This document shows, in pieces, positions 12,080 to 22,848 of a stretch of 64,000 nt of DNA. Source of the stretch: Cavia porcellus (taxonomy: Eukaryota; Chordata; Mammalia; Rodentia; Caviidae); contig NW_026947509.1 of NCBI RefSeq assembly GCF_034190915.1, positions 30,140,767 to 30,204,766 of the forward strand. Direction: 5' to 3'. The notes beneath the pieces are model-generated. The model was given only the letters and a program-made list of their open reading frames with translations. It ran no database searches and was not told the DNA's origin. Position numbers and translations under genes: made by a program. Each line of letters begins with the position of its first letter. Within the stretch, counting starts at the first letter, position 1.

Positions 12080-12482
12080 TGTCTTAGTTACTGTTTGTTG
12101 CTGAGATAAGATAATCAACAACCAAAATTAAAGAAAGAAAGATTTACTCAGCTCACAGTTTGCAAAGGTTTCAGTCTAGAACTGGCTGACTCCAAGACAG
12201 GGTGCATGGAAGAAAGACATCTGCAGAAGGAAACGTTCACAGTCGGCAGAAGGTAGCAAAGCAAGCATGGGACTCTGCAGCTCTTTCTATTCCTAATATC
12301 TTATGCAGGCTACTGGGGGTGGGTATCACTCACATGCCTCAGCCTAGTGATTTTATGATTTTATTATTGGACCATGAATCAATACCAGCATCACACACTC
12401 TAGATCCAGCCACTTCTGAAAAAGCCCCACCTGTGACTAATGATACTTGGGGGTGGGGGACATCTAAGTACAAGCCATAACA
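12080..12482 (-). mobile_element. MaLR solo LTR, antisense
   Basis: On the plus strand it begins TGTCTTAGTTACTGTTTGTT and ends CAAGCCATAACA, the complement of a MaLR LTR with TG and CA termini. The middle carries the family's GATTTACTCAGCTCACAG block (polyadenylation region in antisense) and the GGTTTCAGTCTAGAACTGGC block. Length is about 400 bp, normal for the family. No internal sequence accompanies it. Confidence 0.85.
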
Positions 12483-12529
12483 AAAGCCAACAATTTCCTC
12501 AGCTTTTGTTTATCTGAAAGTGTCTTAAC

Positions 12530-13290
12530 TTTACCCTCATTTTTGAAGCCCAGTTTTATTTGATATAGGATTTGTAACTGATAGGCTTTGTTTCATTTTG
12601 TTTAGCACTTTGAATATATTGTTCTACTGCTTTCTGGCCTTCAAAGTTTGCTGGGAATTCCATTGAGGATTCCAGTTTGATTATAAAATGTTTTTGGGTA
12701 GGATTCTTTGAGTTTATTTTACTTGACAATTATTGATCTTTTTTGATGTTTATATTCATGTCTAGATTGGGGAATTTTAGCCAGCGTTTCTCAAATATTT
12801 TCTTCTTAATTTATTTTTCTCTCCTTTTTCTGGAGCACCCAAAATGAATATGTTGCTTCTCCTGTTCATTTCCTCATAAGTAAAATTGTTTTGTTCATTT
12901 TTCTTTAATTTTTCTGCTCATCAAAATTAATAATTTCCATTGCCACATTTTAAATTTCCAGACCCTTTATTTTGCCTGTACAAATCTGCCTTTGAACCCT
13001 GAAGTGGATGGTTGATTTTATTTATTGTTCTTTGCAGGTTTAAAATTTCTTTCTGGATTAATTTTAGGCTTTCTATTTCTTTCTTAATATTTCCTTTTTG
13101 TTTATAGGTAATCTTGATTTTCCTCCCTCCTCCTTAAGTTCTTTGAGAATTTTTGAGAATCTTTGAGATATTTTAAAGTCTTTGTCTAGTAGATTAGCCA
13201 TCAGGTCTTCTAGCAGAAATAATTTCTCTTGATTTTTTTCTCCTTTGAATGGGCCATAAATTCCCATTTTTAAACTACATTGTGATTCAA
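12530..13290 (-). repeat. Old LINE fragment (probably L1M type)
   Basis: Blocks such as CACTTTGAATATATTGTTCT, CTGCTTTCTGGCCTTCAAAG, TTGAGTTTATTTTACTTG and GGAGCACCCAAAATGAATAT occur in the order of a widespread mammalian repeat. I place this in the 5' part of old LINE-1 elements read in antisense. A second copy of the same repeat lies at 42965-44150. The class assignment comes from memory of the family and is less certain than the homology between the two copies. Confidence 0.55.
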
Positions 13291-13294
13291 AAAA

Positions 13295-13495
13295 ATAGAA
13301 AAATAACTGAATTGAAGCAGGTAGGGAGGTGCACAGTGTTCTCAGAGACTGTGGCAGAAGGATCACAAGTTCAAGCCCAACCTGGAAACTTAGCAAGACC
13401 TGTGTCAGCATTAAATAGGAAGCAAAGGGCTGGGATGTAGTATAAAGGCCCTGGGTTCAACCGTAGTGCCACATAGTTAAAAAAAGGAAAGAAAA
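13295..13495 (+). mobile_element. B1-dID composite SINE
   Basis: A diverged B1 left part (CAGAGACTGTGGCAGAAGGA, then CCCAACCTGGAAACTTAGCA) is followed by an ID-like right part (GGGCTGGGATGTAGTATAAA, then GGCCCTGGGTTCAACC) and an A-rich tail. This head-to-tail B1 plus ID arrangement is the hallmark of the B1-dID family found in squirrels and some other rodents. Confidence 0.85.
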
Positions 13496-14539
13496 AAAAT
13501 ATAAACAAAGAAAAGAAGTGAAAATCAAAACAAAGAAAGGGAATTCCAATTCAAAAAGAACAAAATAAATTTATCTCTGTTTACAGATGATATGATCATA
13601 CATATGTAGAAAATACTATTTACATATACAAGCATACACATAGAACTAATAAATGAATAAGCTAATTCAGCAAAACAGCAGGATATATAGTTGACCCCAA
13701 ACTTAAGTTGTGTCTTTGTACATTCATAATAAACAATTTGAAAAAAATTATGAAAAGAATTCCATGCACAAGAACATCAAGAAGAATAAAATACTTAGGA
13801 AGTAATTCAATCAAGGAAGTGAAAGACTTGTATAAGGAAAATGGCAAAACATCGCTGATAAAAACACAAAATAAGCCATAAGTAATTGGAAACAAATGTC
13901 ATGTTTGTATATTGCTCTACTTAATATATTTTATATGTTATTGCTATCAGGTGATCTACCTATTGAATGTAATTGTCATACAATTTCCAAAGATGTGTCT
14001 TAAAATTAACATAGACTCTCAAAAGGCCTCAAATATCCAAAACAAGCTTTAAAAATAAGAACAAAGCCAGAGGTTCACATTTCCTGATCTAAACACTTGT
14101 GATGAAGCCCCATGAATCAACAGTGTGGTGCTGGTATAAAAACAAACGTGGATCAGTGGAACTGAATAGAGGTACCAGGAACAAATCCTTGCATATACTG
14201 TCAAATAATTTCTCACAATATGCCAAGATCATTCCATGGGAAAAGAACAATGTTTTCAACAAGTGGATCTAGGGAACTATTTCTGCATATAAAAGAGTGA
14301 ATCTAGACCCTTGACTAACACCATACATAAAATAGATCAAAGACCTAAATGTAAGGCCAATGCACACACAACTCTTAAAAGAAAACCTGGAATGAAACTT
14401 AAGAGACTGGTTTTAGCAATGATTTCTTGGATACGACCTCAAAGACAAAAGCAAAAAAAAAAAAAAAAGCAAAACAAATTGAATTTCATAGGAGTTTTTA
14501 AACATTGCCCATGAAAGACAATATCAAGAGAGTAAATTA

Positions 14540-14712
14540 GAGATGGTGGTCTACACCCATGATCCCAGCACCCAGGAAGGCTGTGCAAACCTGAGCCCAG
14601 CCTGGGCAATTTAGCAACACTTTGTCTCAAAACAAACAAAGGCTAGGGGTGTAATTCAGTTTGAAGGCCCTGAGTTCAATTCCCAGTACTGTGCAGGGAA
14701 AAAAAAAAGGAA
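14540..14712 (+). mobile_element. B1-dID composite SINE inside LINE-1
   Basis: GATCCCAGCACCCAGGAAGG and GCCCAGCCTGGGCAATTTAG identify the B1 part. An ID-like tail starts at 14641 (GGCTAGGGGTGTAATTCAGT) and carries a B-box-like GAGTTCAATTCCCAGTACTG. A run of A residues at 14699-14709 ends the element. It sits in LINE-1 sequence on both sides. Confidence 0.88.
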
Positions 14713-14830
14713 AATAATAAGTATTGCAAAGATGTGGAGAAATTGGAACTCTTGGGTATAGTTCATAGAAATGGTGCAACCTCTATGGAAAACAGGATGG
14801 GTGTTCTTTAAAAATTAAAAATAGAGTTAC

Positions 14831-14917
14831 TGCTGGGGATTTAGCTCAGTGGCCTAAGCGCCTGCCTGGCAAGCGCAAGGTTGTGAGTTCAATCCCTGGT
14901 ATCAAAAGAACAAAAAC
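14831..14917 (+). mobile_element. ID SINE inside LINE-1 3' region
   Basis: The unit begins TGCTGGGGATTTAGCTCAGT (A box), continues to the B box GGTTGTGAGTTCAATCCCTG and ends in an A-rich tail. TAGAGTTAC at 14822-14830 and again at 14918-14926 is a perfect 9-base target duplication. The interrupted LINE-1 text resumes exactly after it. Confidence 0.95.
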
Positions 14918-15477
14918 TAGAGTTACCAAATGATCCAGCAATTCCACTTTCAGGTATTTGGCTGAAAAACCAAAATCAGGGCCATGAAGAGATTATTTAC
15001 TACTCATCCTCTTAGCAACACTGCACCTCATAACCACAACATGGAAACAGCCCAAGGGTCCGTCCATGGTTAGATGGATAAGGGATATGTGATGTATACA
15101 TAATAATAGAATATTTTTTGTCCTTAAAAAGGCAGGAAGCTCTGATATAAGCTGCAATGTGGACCTAGATGGATAAGCCACCATGTCCAGGGGGGCAGGA
15201 TATTCAGTGAGATGATTTTATCCCAGAAGTGTCATTTTACTTCTGTGAGGGACCTCGGTAGCTGAACTATAGAGACAGAAGGTAGAATGGTGGTCTCCAG
15301 GGGCCACAGGGAGGAGGAGAAATAGGGTTAGTATTTAATAGGGATGGAATTTGGGTTTTACAAAATTGAAAGTTCTATGGAGATGGTCAGTGGTGAGAGC
15401 TGTACATTACAATTGTGTTTAATATCACTGACCTGTAAACTTAAAGATGGGGTGTCTTAGGTGTATTTCACCACAGC

Positions 15478-15999
15478 TCCTTTGGAGAACAACTTGACAG
15501 CCCTTCAGAGTTAAAGTACACCCACCATAGGATTCAGGGATGAAGTTATTTGTTGCATCTATGTACATGATTGGTCCAAACCAGTGAGAAAAATGCTCCT
15601 CAACGGGTCAGCAGAGGTTTTCCTGTACAGATACGGTGGAATTCGAGGCAGCAGAAAGAGGGAACGGGTTCCTGGGATGTGCTCCGATGTGAATGAACCC
15701 CAGAAGCTCTCTGCTGGACTGGAAGAGCTGTAAGTCTGAACCTGTGTGTATGGCGATCTAGAAAGTTCAAGCCTGAGGGCAAAACAGATGCACAGCATTC
15801 AGGCCAAGGCTGGAGTGAGGAGACTGATGAGAAAGGGGCTCTGCGGAACTTTGGGGGCACAGAAAGCTTCTACGTTTTAATTATTGTTATGAATTAGCCC
15901 TGTGGATTTGTCAAAACATGTGGAACTGTGTGTCTGAAATGGCTGGATTTACTGTATGTAAACCAAACCTCACAAACCTACTTTAAAAATCAGAGTGTA
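15478..15999 (+). repeat. Second LINE-1 3' end fragment
   Basis: The text starts with TGGAGAACAACTTGACAGCC and ACACCCACCATAGGATTCAG, which match the pre-3' end of old LINE-1 elements. It finishes with TTTACTGTATGTAAACCAAA, the typical last stretch before the LINE-1 tail. A separate, diverged 3' end directly following another LINE-1 3' UTR suggests two insertions. Confidence 0.6.
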
Positions 16000-16092
16000 A
16001 GGGCTGGGGATTTAGCTCAGCAGCATAAGTGCCAAGCTTGCAATCACAAGGTTGTGAGTTCAATCCCCAGTACAAAAAAAAAAAAAAAAAAA
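16000..16092 (+). mobile_element. ID SINE with A-tail
   Basis: GGGCTGGGGATTTAGCTCAG is the 5' end and A box. GGTTGTGAGTTCAATCCCCA is the B box. An A run of about 18 bases follows. The flanks AATCAGAGTGT at 15988-15998 and 16091-16101 are a perfect target duplication, extended by further A residues. Little divergence in the promoter boxes suggests a comparatively recent insertion. Confidence 0.95.
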
Positions 16093-16106
16093 TCAGAGTG
16101 TTTACA

Positions 16107-16250
16107 TTTATTGATTTTGTTTTTTTGAGGTGAGTCTCAGGCATCTAGGCTGGTCCCGAACTCACAGAGTTGAATGGTCCTTCTACCTCAATTTTCCAAG
16201 TAGTTGAGATTTCAGGCCTGTGCCAATATGCCTGGCTTTTTTGTTTGTTT
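16107..16250 (-). mobile_element. B1-type SINE, antisense
   Basis: The plus strand reads GAGGTGAGTCTCAGGCATCT, AGGCTGGTCCCGAACTCAC and then GATTTCAGGCCTGTGCCAAT, which is the complement of a B1. No ID tail is visible. The 5' T-rich stretch at 16115 is the complement of its A-tail. Confidence 0.8.
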
Positions 16251-18048
16251 CTTAAAGTCATGGTGAGGTACACAAAAATAAGAAGCATACTAATATAAAC
16301 AGTGATACAAATATTGTAGTTAGGAAAATCATAAAGGGAATTTGTGAGCAAGCCTCAGTTTTTCCTGTGAAACACAAATCTATACGGGCTAGATGAAAAT
16401 TTGCATTATGCTGAGTTTGCTAAGTATAAGAAAGTAACCACACTCAATCTGATTTTTATTAGACTTCCCAGAAAATGGCCTATGATGAAATATTTTCAAT
16501 TATAGACATAAAGCAAATAAAATTTGATGTCATGTTTCAACATAGTGAGGTGACTTTTCTTAAAAAAAACTGATAACTTGACGGGCTCTAGGAAACAAAC
16601 AGAGCCATTCTTTTGGATATAAAAGAGATCTGTATTTGAAGCCCAACACCAACAGGCTCGAGGTAGAGAAGCATTATTCAAGCTGTAGCCTCGGAAGCAA
16701 AATGGATGTGGACTCTTCAGTTCCCAAGAAGTCACTGTACAACCAGCCACGAAGTCACTGATGATTGGCCTACAGAGAAGTTGAGATTTCCACCAACCGA
16801 GTCTACCAGATGACATCGTTTGGTGTGGCCTGACCTGTACAGCATTTACGTGTTAGGGCTCTGCGGGTCGCAGGGATCAGCTGGTGCTCGGCTCCTGTGT
16901 GGGAGGGAGAATTCTGGGGAAGTGCTGGTTTTGTGACTGCTGATACCTGGAGACTTTCCGGGACGTGGCCTGGAAGATAAACAGCCTGTGCTGACCTGCA
17001 TTGAGGAAGGTGTCACCTCGTCCATGCAGCCACATGCTCCTGAGGTCAGCGAGAGAAAAATCAAACAAAACACAGCAAAATCAAAGTCCAGCCACTGGGT
17101 CTGTAGAAATGGGCACAGCATATTCAGACCTGTTGTGTCTCTCAAGGGATGTGTAGTTCACACGTATTTTTGAAGTAAGATATATTTAAAAGTTCATACT
17201 CATTACCTTAACAGTGTAGACTCAAATCCCTCAAGCATTTCAGGGCCTGGATTAAGTGGCATATTTTAGCAATACTTAGATGTCTCTCACAGTCAGAATC
17301 CAACATCATAATGCTGTTATTTTAAAAAACATACCAGAGTTTGTTAAAGAACGCCAGCTGTGAGCAGATAGCTCGACTTTCCTCAATCCTTCATTTTTTT
17401 TACCCCTCCAAGAGTGAAATCAGTGGGAAATTACTAAACACTGAAACCACATCCAAATTCTTCAAGCGAAATGAAGAGATGCTTCCCAGAACTAAATCTA
17501 GCTGTTGAGTAGGTTTGAAGTCATTACAAAAATAATGCATGTTCCTTGGAAACATTTAAAACAGACTATAAAACAGGACCAAACTCCCTCCAAGACACGC
17601 CCCGCTGTCCTGAGACATTCTTCATAGCTACAGATGTTCCATTCAGCTTTTGCTTCTCTGTACACACAAGTGGTCACACACACAAATGCGTACGCACACA
17701 CACAGACACAGACATGAACACCAGATGTCAGGTGAGGTCATTTGCCTTTGAAGATTCAAGAAAAGTTGGCTGGGCCCTCAGCCCACATGTGGTGGGAAAT
17801 TCATGTTCTCTCTGGACCAGACTGAAAGTTCATGAGAATAGGGGAGGGAACTGTGTTTCCTCATCTCTTCTGCTTTCAACTGTAGTTTTCACCAAATAAG
17901 AATAGGGAAGGACTTCATTGTTATCCCAAATATCCTAATTTTCTTCTTAATCCTCAGGTGCAAAGGGGTGACTTGATCACTTTTCAGTTTATGGATTGTT
18001 ATCATCGGTAAGCCATGGTAGACCTCTCTGTTTTTATATCTGTTTGCC
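16251..18048. other. Unrecognised DNA without a gene
   Basis: No gene is recognised. A short ACAC-rich patch lies at 17676-17711. The remaining sequence shows no repeat I can name, and its open frames (up to 117 codons) carry no protein motif. Confidence 0.5.
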
Positions 18049-18236
18049 CATCAATCTACCCTTCCATCCATTGGTCCATCAATCCACCCATTCATCAGTC
18101 CATCTATCCTCTATCCATTCATCCATCTGTCCACCCCCATTAGTCCATCCACCCCATCATCTACTTACCCATCCATTCATCCTTTCATCCATCCATCCAT
18201 CCATCCATCCATCCATCCATCCATCCATCTGTCATT
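18049..18236. repeat. ATCC/TCCA minisatellite
   Basis: A loose array of 4-base TCCA/ATCC units with interruptions runs for most of this stretch. It becomes a pure run of CCAT units at about 18186-18229. The interrupted left part and pure right part suggest recent growth at the right end. Open frames across it are an artefact of the repeat. Confidence 0.95.
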
Positions 18237-19523
18237 CATTCCCTTTTCTCACTATATGTCTTTACCCTAATCAGCGTCTTTTACTTCATGTGTTATTATA
18301 AATATGTACTCTTACATCATGTATTTGCATTTTTAATTTACTTAATTATCTTATGTTGAATATTCAGTTTTCCCCCTTGGTTTCCACTCACCCTTCTCAC
18401 TGAAAGAGACTTGGGGATCAGGAAACTTGCTGATTAGTGGACACCTGAGGCCTTGGATGTGGCCTAGTACTTAGCGATTTTGCTCCTTTAGAAACATTGA
18501 CCTTTTCTACTCTTGAGATCTCTTCCCTTGAGATCCCCTCAAAGCTCTGTACCCCCACTTCCTGTTGGCTTCTTTCGCACCATGCACATGATTTGCACAT
18601 TCGTGCTCTGCTAAGCAGTGGCTTCCCAGATCTCCCTGGCTCCTGGTGAGAAGTGGTGGCAGCTGTGTGGAATGCCCTTGCCTCCTGCTTCTCTCTCCCA
18701 GTGTCATCTTATTAGAGATATCTGTCCCCACAAACGTGGCTATTGTTGCTTTTATTAAAATGAGTAAGAAGCTATACACCTGCACTTTAGACATGAAGTT
18801 TCTCTCTGTGTTGTGCTTACACATTTTGGAACACCCCCCCCCCAAACTGAGATGGTGTAGGTAATGCTGGTTTTCTGATCATATTTAGAATGAGCAGACA
18901 AGGAACACCACAGTCACAGTTTCCCAGGGAGCTGCAGGGAGCTGCTAAAGCCAAAGCATTATCACCACAAACAGAAGTGGTGTTAGACAAGAATGCAGGA
19001 GATATGCACAAAGTGGGTACACATGTGTCACTCCTGTCGGTATCTGTCACGGGGATGGTTCAATCTCTGAACACCACCTATTGGAAGGGATCTGCAGATG
19101 GGCGGAAAGCAGCGCTCTTCCTTATACCTGGGCATCGGTAAGGAGCAAGCCAAACAGGCAGCTTCGCTTGTAGCAAGCAGTAGAAGGCCAGGATGGCAAG
19201 TCAAAACGAGAATGGGGTATCCCCTGGCCACACACAAACAGACAGGTCCTGGCGAGATGCTGTCCGCATTCTGCAGCTCGTTGTCCTGTATCGAGTCTGG
19301 TTTAATAGGCATTTGTGGCACTTGTGAACTCCCTGAGCCCCTCCCCCTGCGCCAGGTGGGCCTCCAGTCTGCAGCCAGCAGCATGAGACTGTGTACTGGA
19401 CCTAATGTGCAAAAGCACATGGTTATTCGGGAGAGGCGATGGGAAAAAAGACAGAATCTGCACTTGGGTGAACTTCAGGATTTAGCAGAAGCGAGAGAGA
19501 AACTAATTAGGAGTCTTTGAGGA
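18237..19523. other. Unrecognised DNA without a gene
   Basis: Nothing nameable is seen apart from an 8-base C run near 18834. Overlapping open frames of up to 140 codons at 19028-19520 lie opposite each other on both strands and show no known motif. Confidence 0.5.
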
Positions 19524-20075
19524 AAAAATACAAGGTCTGATAAAAAAAAAATAACCCAGTGGTGTGTGTGTAAATTTTTAGAAGTGCAATATTGCAGTAA
19601 AAGACATATTGTCATTAATCTCCCGCAAAACAACTGTCGCTCATGTCAGACCTATGTCCTTGTTCTTGTCCCTTTCTGAAGCAGCTCTTGAGTCCTCTTT
19701 CAGGGGTGCCTTTGGCTGTGCCGTCATGGCTGCCTTGATGTCCTGAGTGGATCCAAACCTTTACAGCAATTTCTGTCCCATAAAAACATGACCGTGGTCT
19801 ACACCCGCATTATCCACCAAGCCCGGCACTGTACGATGCGTGGCTCCTTCCCAAAGTCAAAATGGCTGTGGGCAGCCGATGTTTGAATCACTTCAGGGCC
19901 TGGAGAGGCAGGACTAAAGCTAGTCAGGCGAGGGGACTCCAGAGTTGCCGCAGCAAGTGGAAAGAGCAATGGGGTGAGGGCTCAAAGCAAGGGGAAGGTA
20001 CGGAGATTAACGTCTTTTGCTGTAACAATTTTATTAACAATGGTAAATATTGTGTTTTGACCACAAGGGACCCTT
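19524..20075 (+). mobile_element. Mariner-derived palindromic element, copy B
   Basis: The left end ATACAAGGTCTGATAAAAAA resembles a mariner inverted terminus. Antisense C-terminal transposase sequence follows at 19671-19740 (CCTTTCTGAAGCAGCTCTTG). From about 19760 the plus strand encodes remnants in broken frames: QQFL...MTVV, then a decayed PHPPYSPDLAP-type region at about 19803-19845, and finally QSCRSKWKEQW at 19939-19971. CCTTTCTG (19671) and CAGCAAGTGG (19951) mark the arms. The right terminus near TTTTGACCACAAGG at 20055 is diverged. The orientation is opposite to copy A. Confidence 0.75.
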
Positions 20076-21589
20076 TGCCCAAGTCAAAAGGGAGAGGCCT
20101 TTTAAGACCATCCAAGCAGGCCGATGTCCAGAAGGAGTGGGTCTGGGCGGAGGCCAGAGCTAGGGGAGAGCGCCTGGCGAAGAGAGAAAGCAGGGGTTCC
20201 GAGAATGCAGCGCCCACTCCACGTGGTGCCTGCAAGGGCGTGCGGGGGACCTTACCCTGACACCAACCCCCACACTCGAGGACAGCGCTGTGGGCGGGAG
20301 GAGTGGAAGTGGCCCCTACATATGTGTGCAGGGACCTCGGGAGGCTGGGTCCAGCCCGGGCTGGACCCACCGAGGGCTGCATGCAAGGCAGACTTTGAAT
20401 GCGAGTGTATTTGTTACTGCCTGGGTGTTGAAAGCCAGTGACAGGAGGCTGGGCTTTGAAAATTTGGGGAAAATGGAGGAGATATTTTGGAAGTGAAATG
20501 CTGGGTTTAATTTTTTCCAGGTGCTAAGTAGACATTCTCTTTTGAATGGGTAAAGTTTGTGAAATAGAATTTTGAAGAAATGATTCTTTAAAGGGATGTA
20601 TAAACTCTCAGAGCACAGGCAGGCATAAAATATGCCTTCTCTTAAAGGAGAAAGTAGCCTGGGTGGATGATAACGGTGCTTCTCGTTGGCTTCATTGGTG
20701 GCCCTCCTGGTGGGCTGTGAACAGACCTAGTCACAGATCCTTGGTCCGGGCAGAGCCTCCGTCCTCTGCTGTGGGCTCCTGCAGGGCCCCTCTGCCCTCC
20801 GCCCCATACCATCATCTTTACCCTCGGCCCCTGGGAGAGATTGGAGTGTGATGGCTAGCTCTTCAGTTATGGGGCAGATAGAGAGGAAAGAAGGAGCCAG
20901 GGCTGGAGAGTCCAGTGTAAAGAGAACAGTGTCCAGGGAGAGGAAGCGGAAGGGGGTGGGAGGGAGGCAGGGCGATTGGCAGGCTTGGGACCCCTCTCTC
21001 CTGGCCGCACTGCCCCCAGACATCTCTTGGACCTTCCTCAGCATCGCTCAGCGATCTTTCACTCTGATACCTTTCTCCAGGTCACAGGACCTTAGCCGCC
21101 CTAGCCCAGACTCCAGGGCTGGAGGCGACGTGAAATGAGAATGGAGAGCTACCTTTTGCCTTTGTGTGGTCTTGTTTCAAATGGCTCTGAGGAGACCAGA
21201 TTTTTGGAATAAGAGCTGAGACCACTTGTGTCCACACGAGCTGGTTCATCCTCCTTTGTCCCCGAGAGAGAATGTTTGCTAACAAATCACATTGCTTTGG
21301 GAGCTGCCTGCTAATCAATACGTCTGTGATAACCACCCATCTGGACTCCCGACTCACTTATAAACTACGATTCTCGCCTTCTGATTGGCTTTTGCCACAT
21401 CCACCAGAGTAAAGTACTCCTAACTGTGGAAAGGGGGCAGGGACCCAGTCCAAACCCAGCCAGTTTCCTCCTGGGCGGACCCACTTCCTGCCAAAACCAC
21501 TGGCCTGGGGAACCCCGCCTCCAGCCGCCCTCTTCTGAAACACTACCTTTCCCAGGGACCCAACAGGGTGTGATCAAATTTCTGTGGTG
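20076..21589. other. GC-richer DNA, no recognised gene
   Basis: The part from 20100 to 20400 is relatively rich in G, C and CpG. Long overlapping frames occur on both strands there (up to 152 codons). None shows a motif or clear splice structure. A minor promoter-like CpG cluster is possible but unsupported. Confidence 0.4.
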
Positions 21590-21984
21590 AATGTTTAAAT
21601 TAAAAATTAAAAGACATATTGGGATTATTTCCCCTGTCTTCAAAATCACCTACCCCATTGTTCTTGGCACTTTCTGAAAAGGTCTAGCAGTCCTTGTTGC
21701 GTGTGTGTCTTTTCATGGCTGCCTTGGTGTCTTGAAAACACTTATGGCAATTTCTGTTAAGTAAAAGCATTACGGTGTCTGCGGCCACTTTTTCACCAGC
21801 TCTCGCAATGTGCAAACTCTGGTTTTTCCCCAAAGTTAAAATGACCATGAAAGGCATTCAGGGCACTGAGGCAGGAAGGGCAGGGCAGCAAAGGACACAC
21901 AGGAAAGAGGATGTCCAGAGTGGCTTCAGAAAGTGGCAAGAGTCTGGGCCAGAGCAACCACTGTGGGAATCAGGGTAGAGATTA
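21590..21984 (+). mobile_element. Mariner-derived palindromic element, copy C
   Basis: The antisense C-terminal arm lies at 21667-21735. The plus strand then gives the long arm: FSPALAMCKLWFFPKVKMTMKG at 21787-21852 (kept here as a description of the DLAP...LFPK region of mariner), and SGFRKWQES at 21919-21945. The catalytic aspartate of the SPDLAP motif is replaced (SPALAM). GCACTTTCTG (21667-21676) and CAGAAAGTGG (21927-21936) mark the arms. No intact frame covers a full transposase. Confidence 0.85.
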
Positions 21985-22012
21985 CCCCCAAAAGCTAGAA
22001 CTAGATAGATAT

Positions 22013-22403
22013 TGTGGTGGTCTACTTCCTGAGGTATGAAGGAGCCATAAAAAATAATTTGGAAAGAAAAAAAATTATTTATTAAAGCACAGGCCTGGTG
22101 ACGCAGCCTCCAGTAGCCAATATGGAAGACTGCACACCTAACAGCTAAAGGGCAGGATTTTTATCCTGTAAAACCGCAAACAGCTGCTGGTCTCACATGC
22201 AGGGGGGTGAAGTTTGCAGCGCACTACAGAACAGGAACACGGCAGTTACATTTTTGGGAAGAACAAGGTTCAGGTGGGTAACAAGCAAGTTTAGGTTAGG
22301 CAAACATCCTCTGGGGAAGGCACATCCTGCAAACAAGCAAGTTACCCTGCAAACAACACATTTAGATTAGGAAGATATCCTGTTCTGCTCTTAGGTTACA
22401 ACA
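22013..22403 (-). mobile_element. ERV1-like solo LTR, antisense
   Basis: The plus strand runs TGTGGTGGTCTACTTCCTGA to GCTCTTAGGTTACAACA, the complement of an LTR starting TGTTGTAACCTAAG. The polyadenylation signal is read on the minus strand at 22078-22083. It is the same family as the LTR at 47894-48657, sharing GACCAGCAGCTGTTTG and TAAAA-TCCTG-CCTTTAGCTGT blocks, but has a much shorter U3. The flanks GATAT and GGTAT may be a decayed target duplication. Confidence 0.8.
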
Positions 22404-22676
22404 GGTATCCCTCTTCTTGATATTTTCCCAAAAGAGTTAAAAAACATCAAACCACAGAAAAATATGCACACCCATGTTTATGGCAGCTAAATCCTGGAAA
22501 CAATCAAAATGCCCATTGGCCAGCCATATGCAATAGAGTACTACTTGGACATAAATGATAAATTTGAGACATTTGTAGCTAAATGGACGGACCTTGAGAC
22601 CATTCTCTTGAGTGAAGTAAATCAGTCACATTTAAGTAAGTACTTCACATTAAGTGAAGTAAATATCACATTGTCA

Positions 22677-22848
22677 CCTGGGTGTGATGGTGCACACCTG
22701 TAATCCCAGCACTCGGGAGGCTGAGGCAGGAAGATCACTGCAAATTCAAGACCAGCCTGGTTTACAAAGTGAGCTCAAGGCCAACCTGAACTGCATTGTG
22801 AGACCCTCTCAAAAAGACCAAAACAAAACAAAACAAAACAATTTGCAT
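22677..22848 (+). mobile_element. B1 SINE
   Basis: GGTGTGATGGTGCACACCTG and TAATCCCAGCACTCGGGAGG open a well-kept 7SL-derived B1. The family's internal quasi-duplication is present (GACCAGCCTGGTTTACAAAG, then GGCCAACCTGAACTGCATTG). A CAAAA-repeat tail ends it. CATTGTC at 22669-22675 and 22846-22852 is a target duplication. There is no ID-like tail, so this is a plain B1. Confidence 0.95.

Larger units (their letters stand above)
13530..15477 (+). pseudogene. LINE-1 ORF2 3' part and 3' UTR, interrupted
   Basis: From about 13580 the sequence follows the late reverse-transcriptase and C-terminal part of LINE-1 ORF2 (TTTACAGATGATATGATCAT, later TAAATGTAAGGCCAATG). From 14720 it follows the 3' region (ATGTGGAGAAATTGGAACTC, GATCCAGCAATTCCACTTTC, AACAGCCCAAGGGTCCGTCC). 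It ends with a 3' UTR-like stretch containing TGGTCTCCAGGGGCCACAGG. Stops and frameshifts are frequent. A B1-dID at 14540 and an ID at 14831 split it, and ORF2 sequence between about 14520 and 14710 is missing. Confidence 0.8.

Noticed and set aside
14831..14917. tRNA-like sequence with A and B boxes
   Set aside because: It is an ID SINE with A-tail and target duplication, not a functional tRNA gene. The same applies at 10726-10830 and 16000-16092.
18049..18236. Regularly spaced short repeats considered as a CRISPR array
   Set aside because: The units are 4 bases long with no unique spacers, and the sequence is mammalian.
17996..18301. 101-codon histidine-, serine- and proline-rich frame
   Set aside because: It is the translation of the ATCC minisatellite.
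20124..20441. Arginine-rich frames in a CpG-containing stretch
   Set aside because: Overlapping frames on both strands, no motif and no clear splice sites. The composition explains them.
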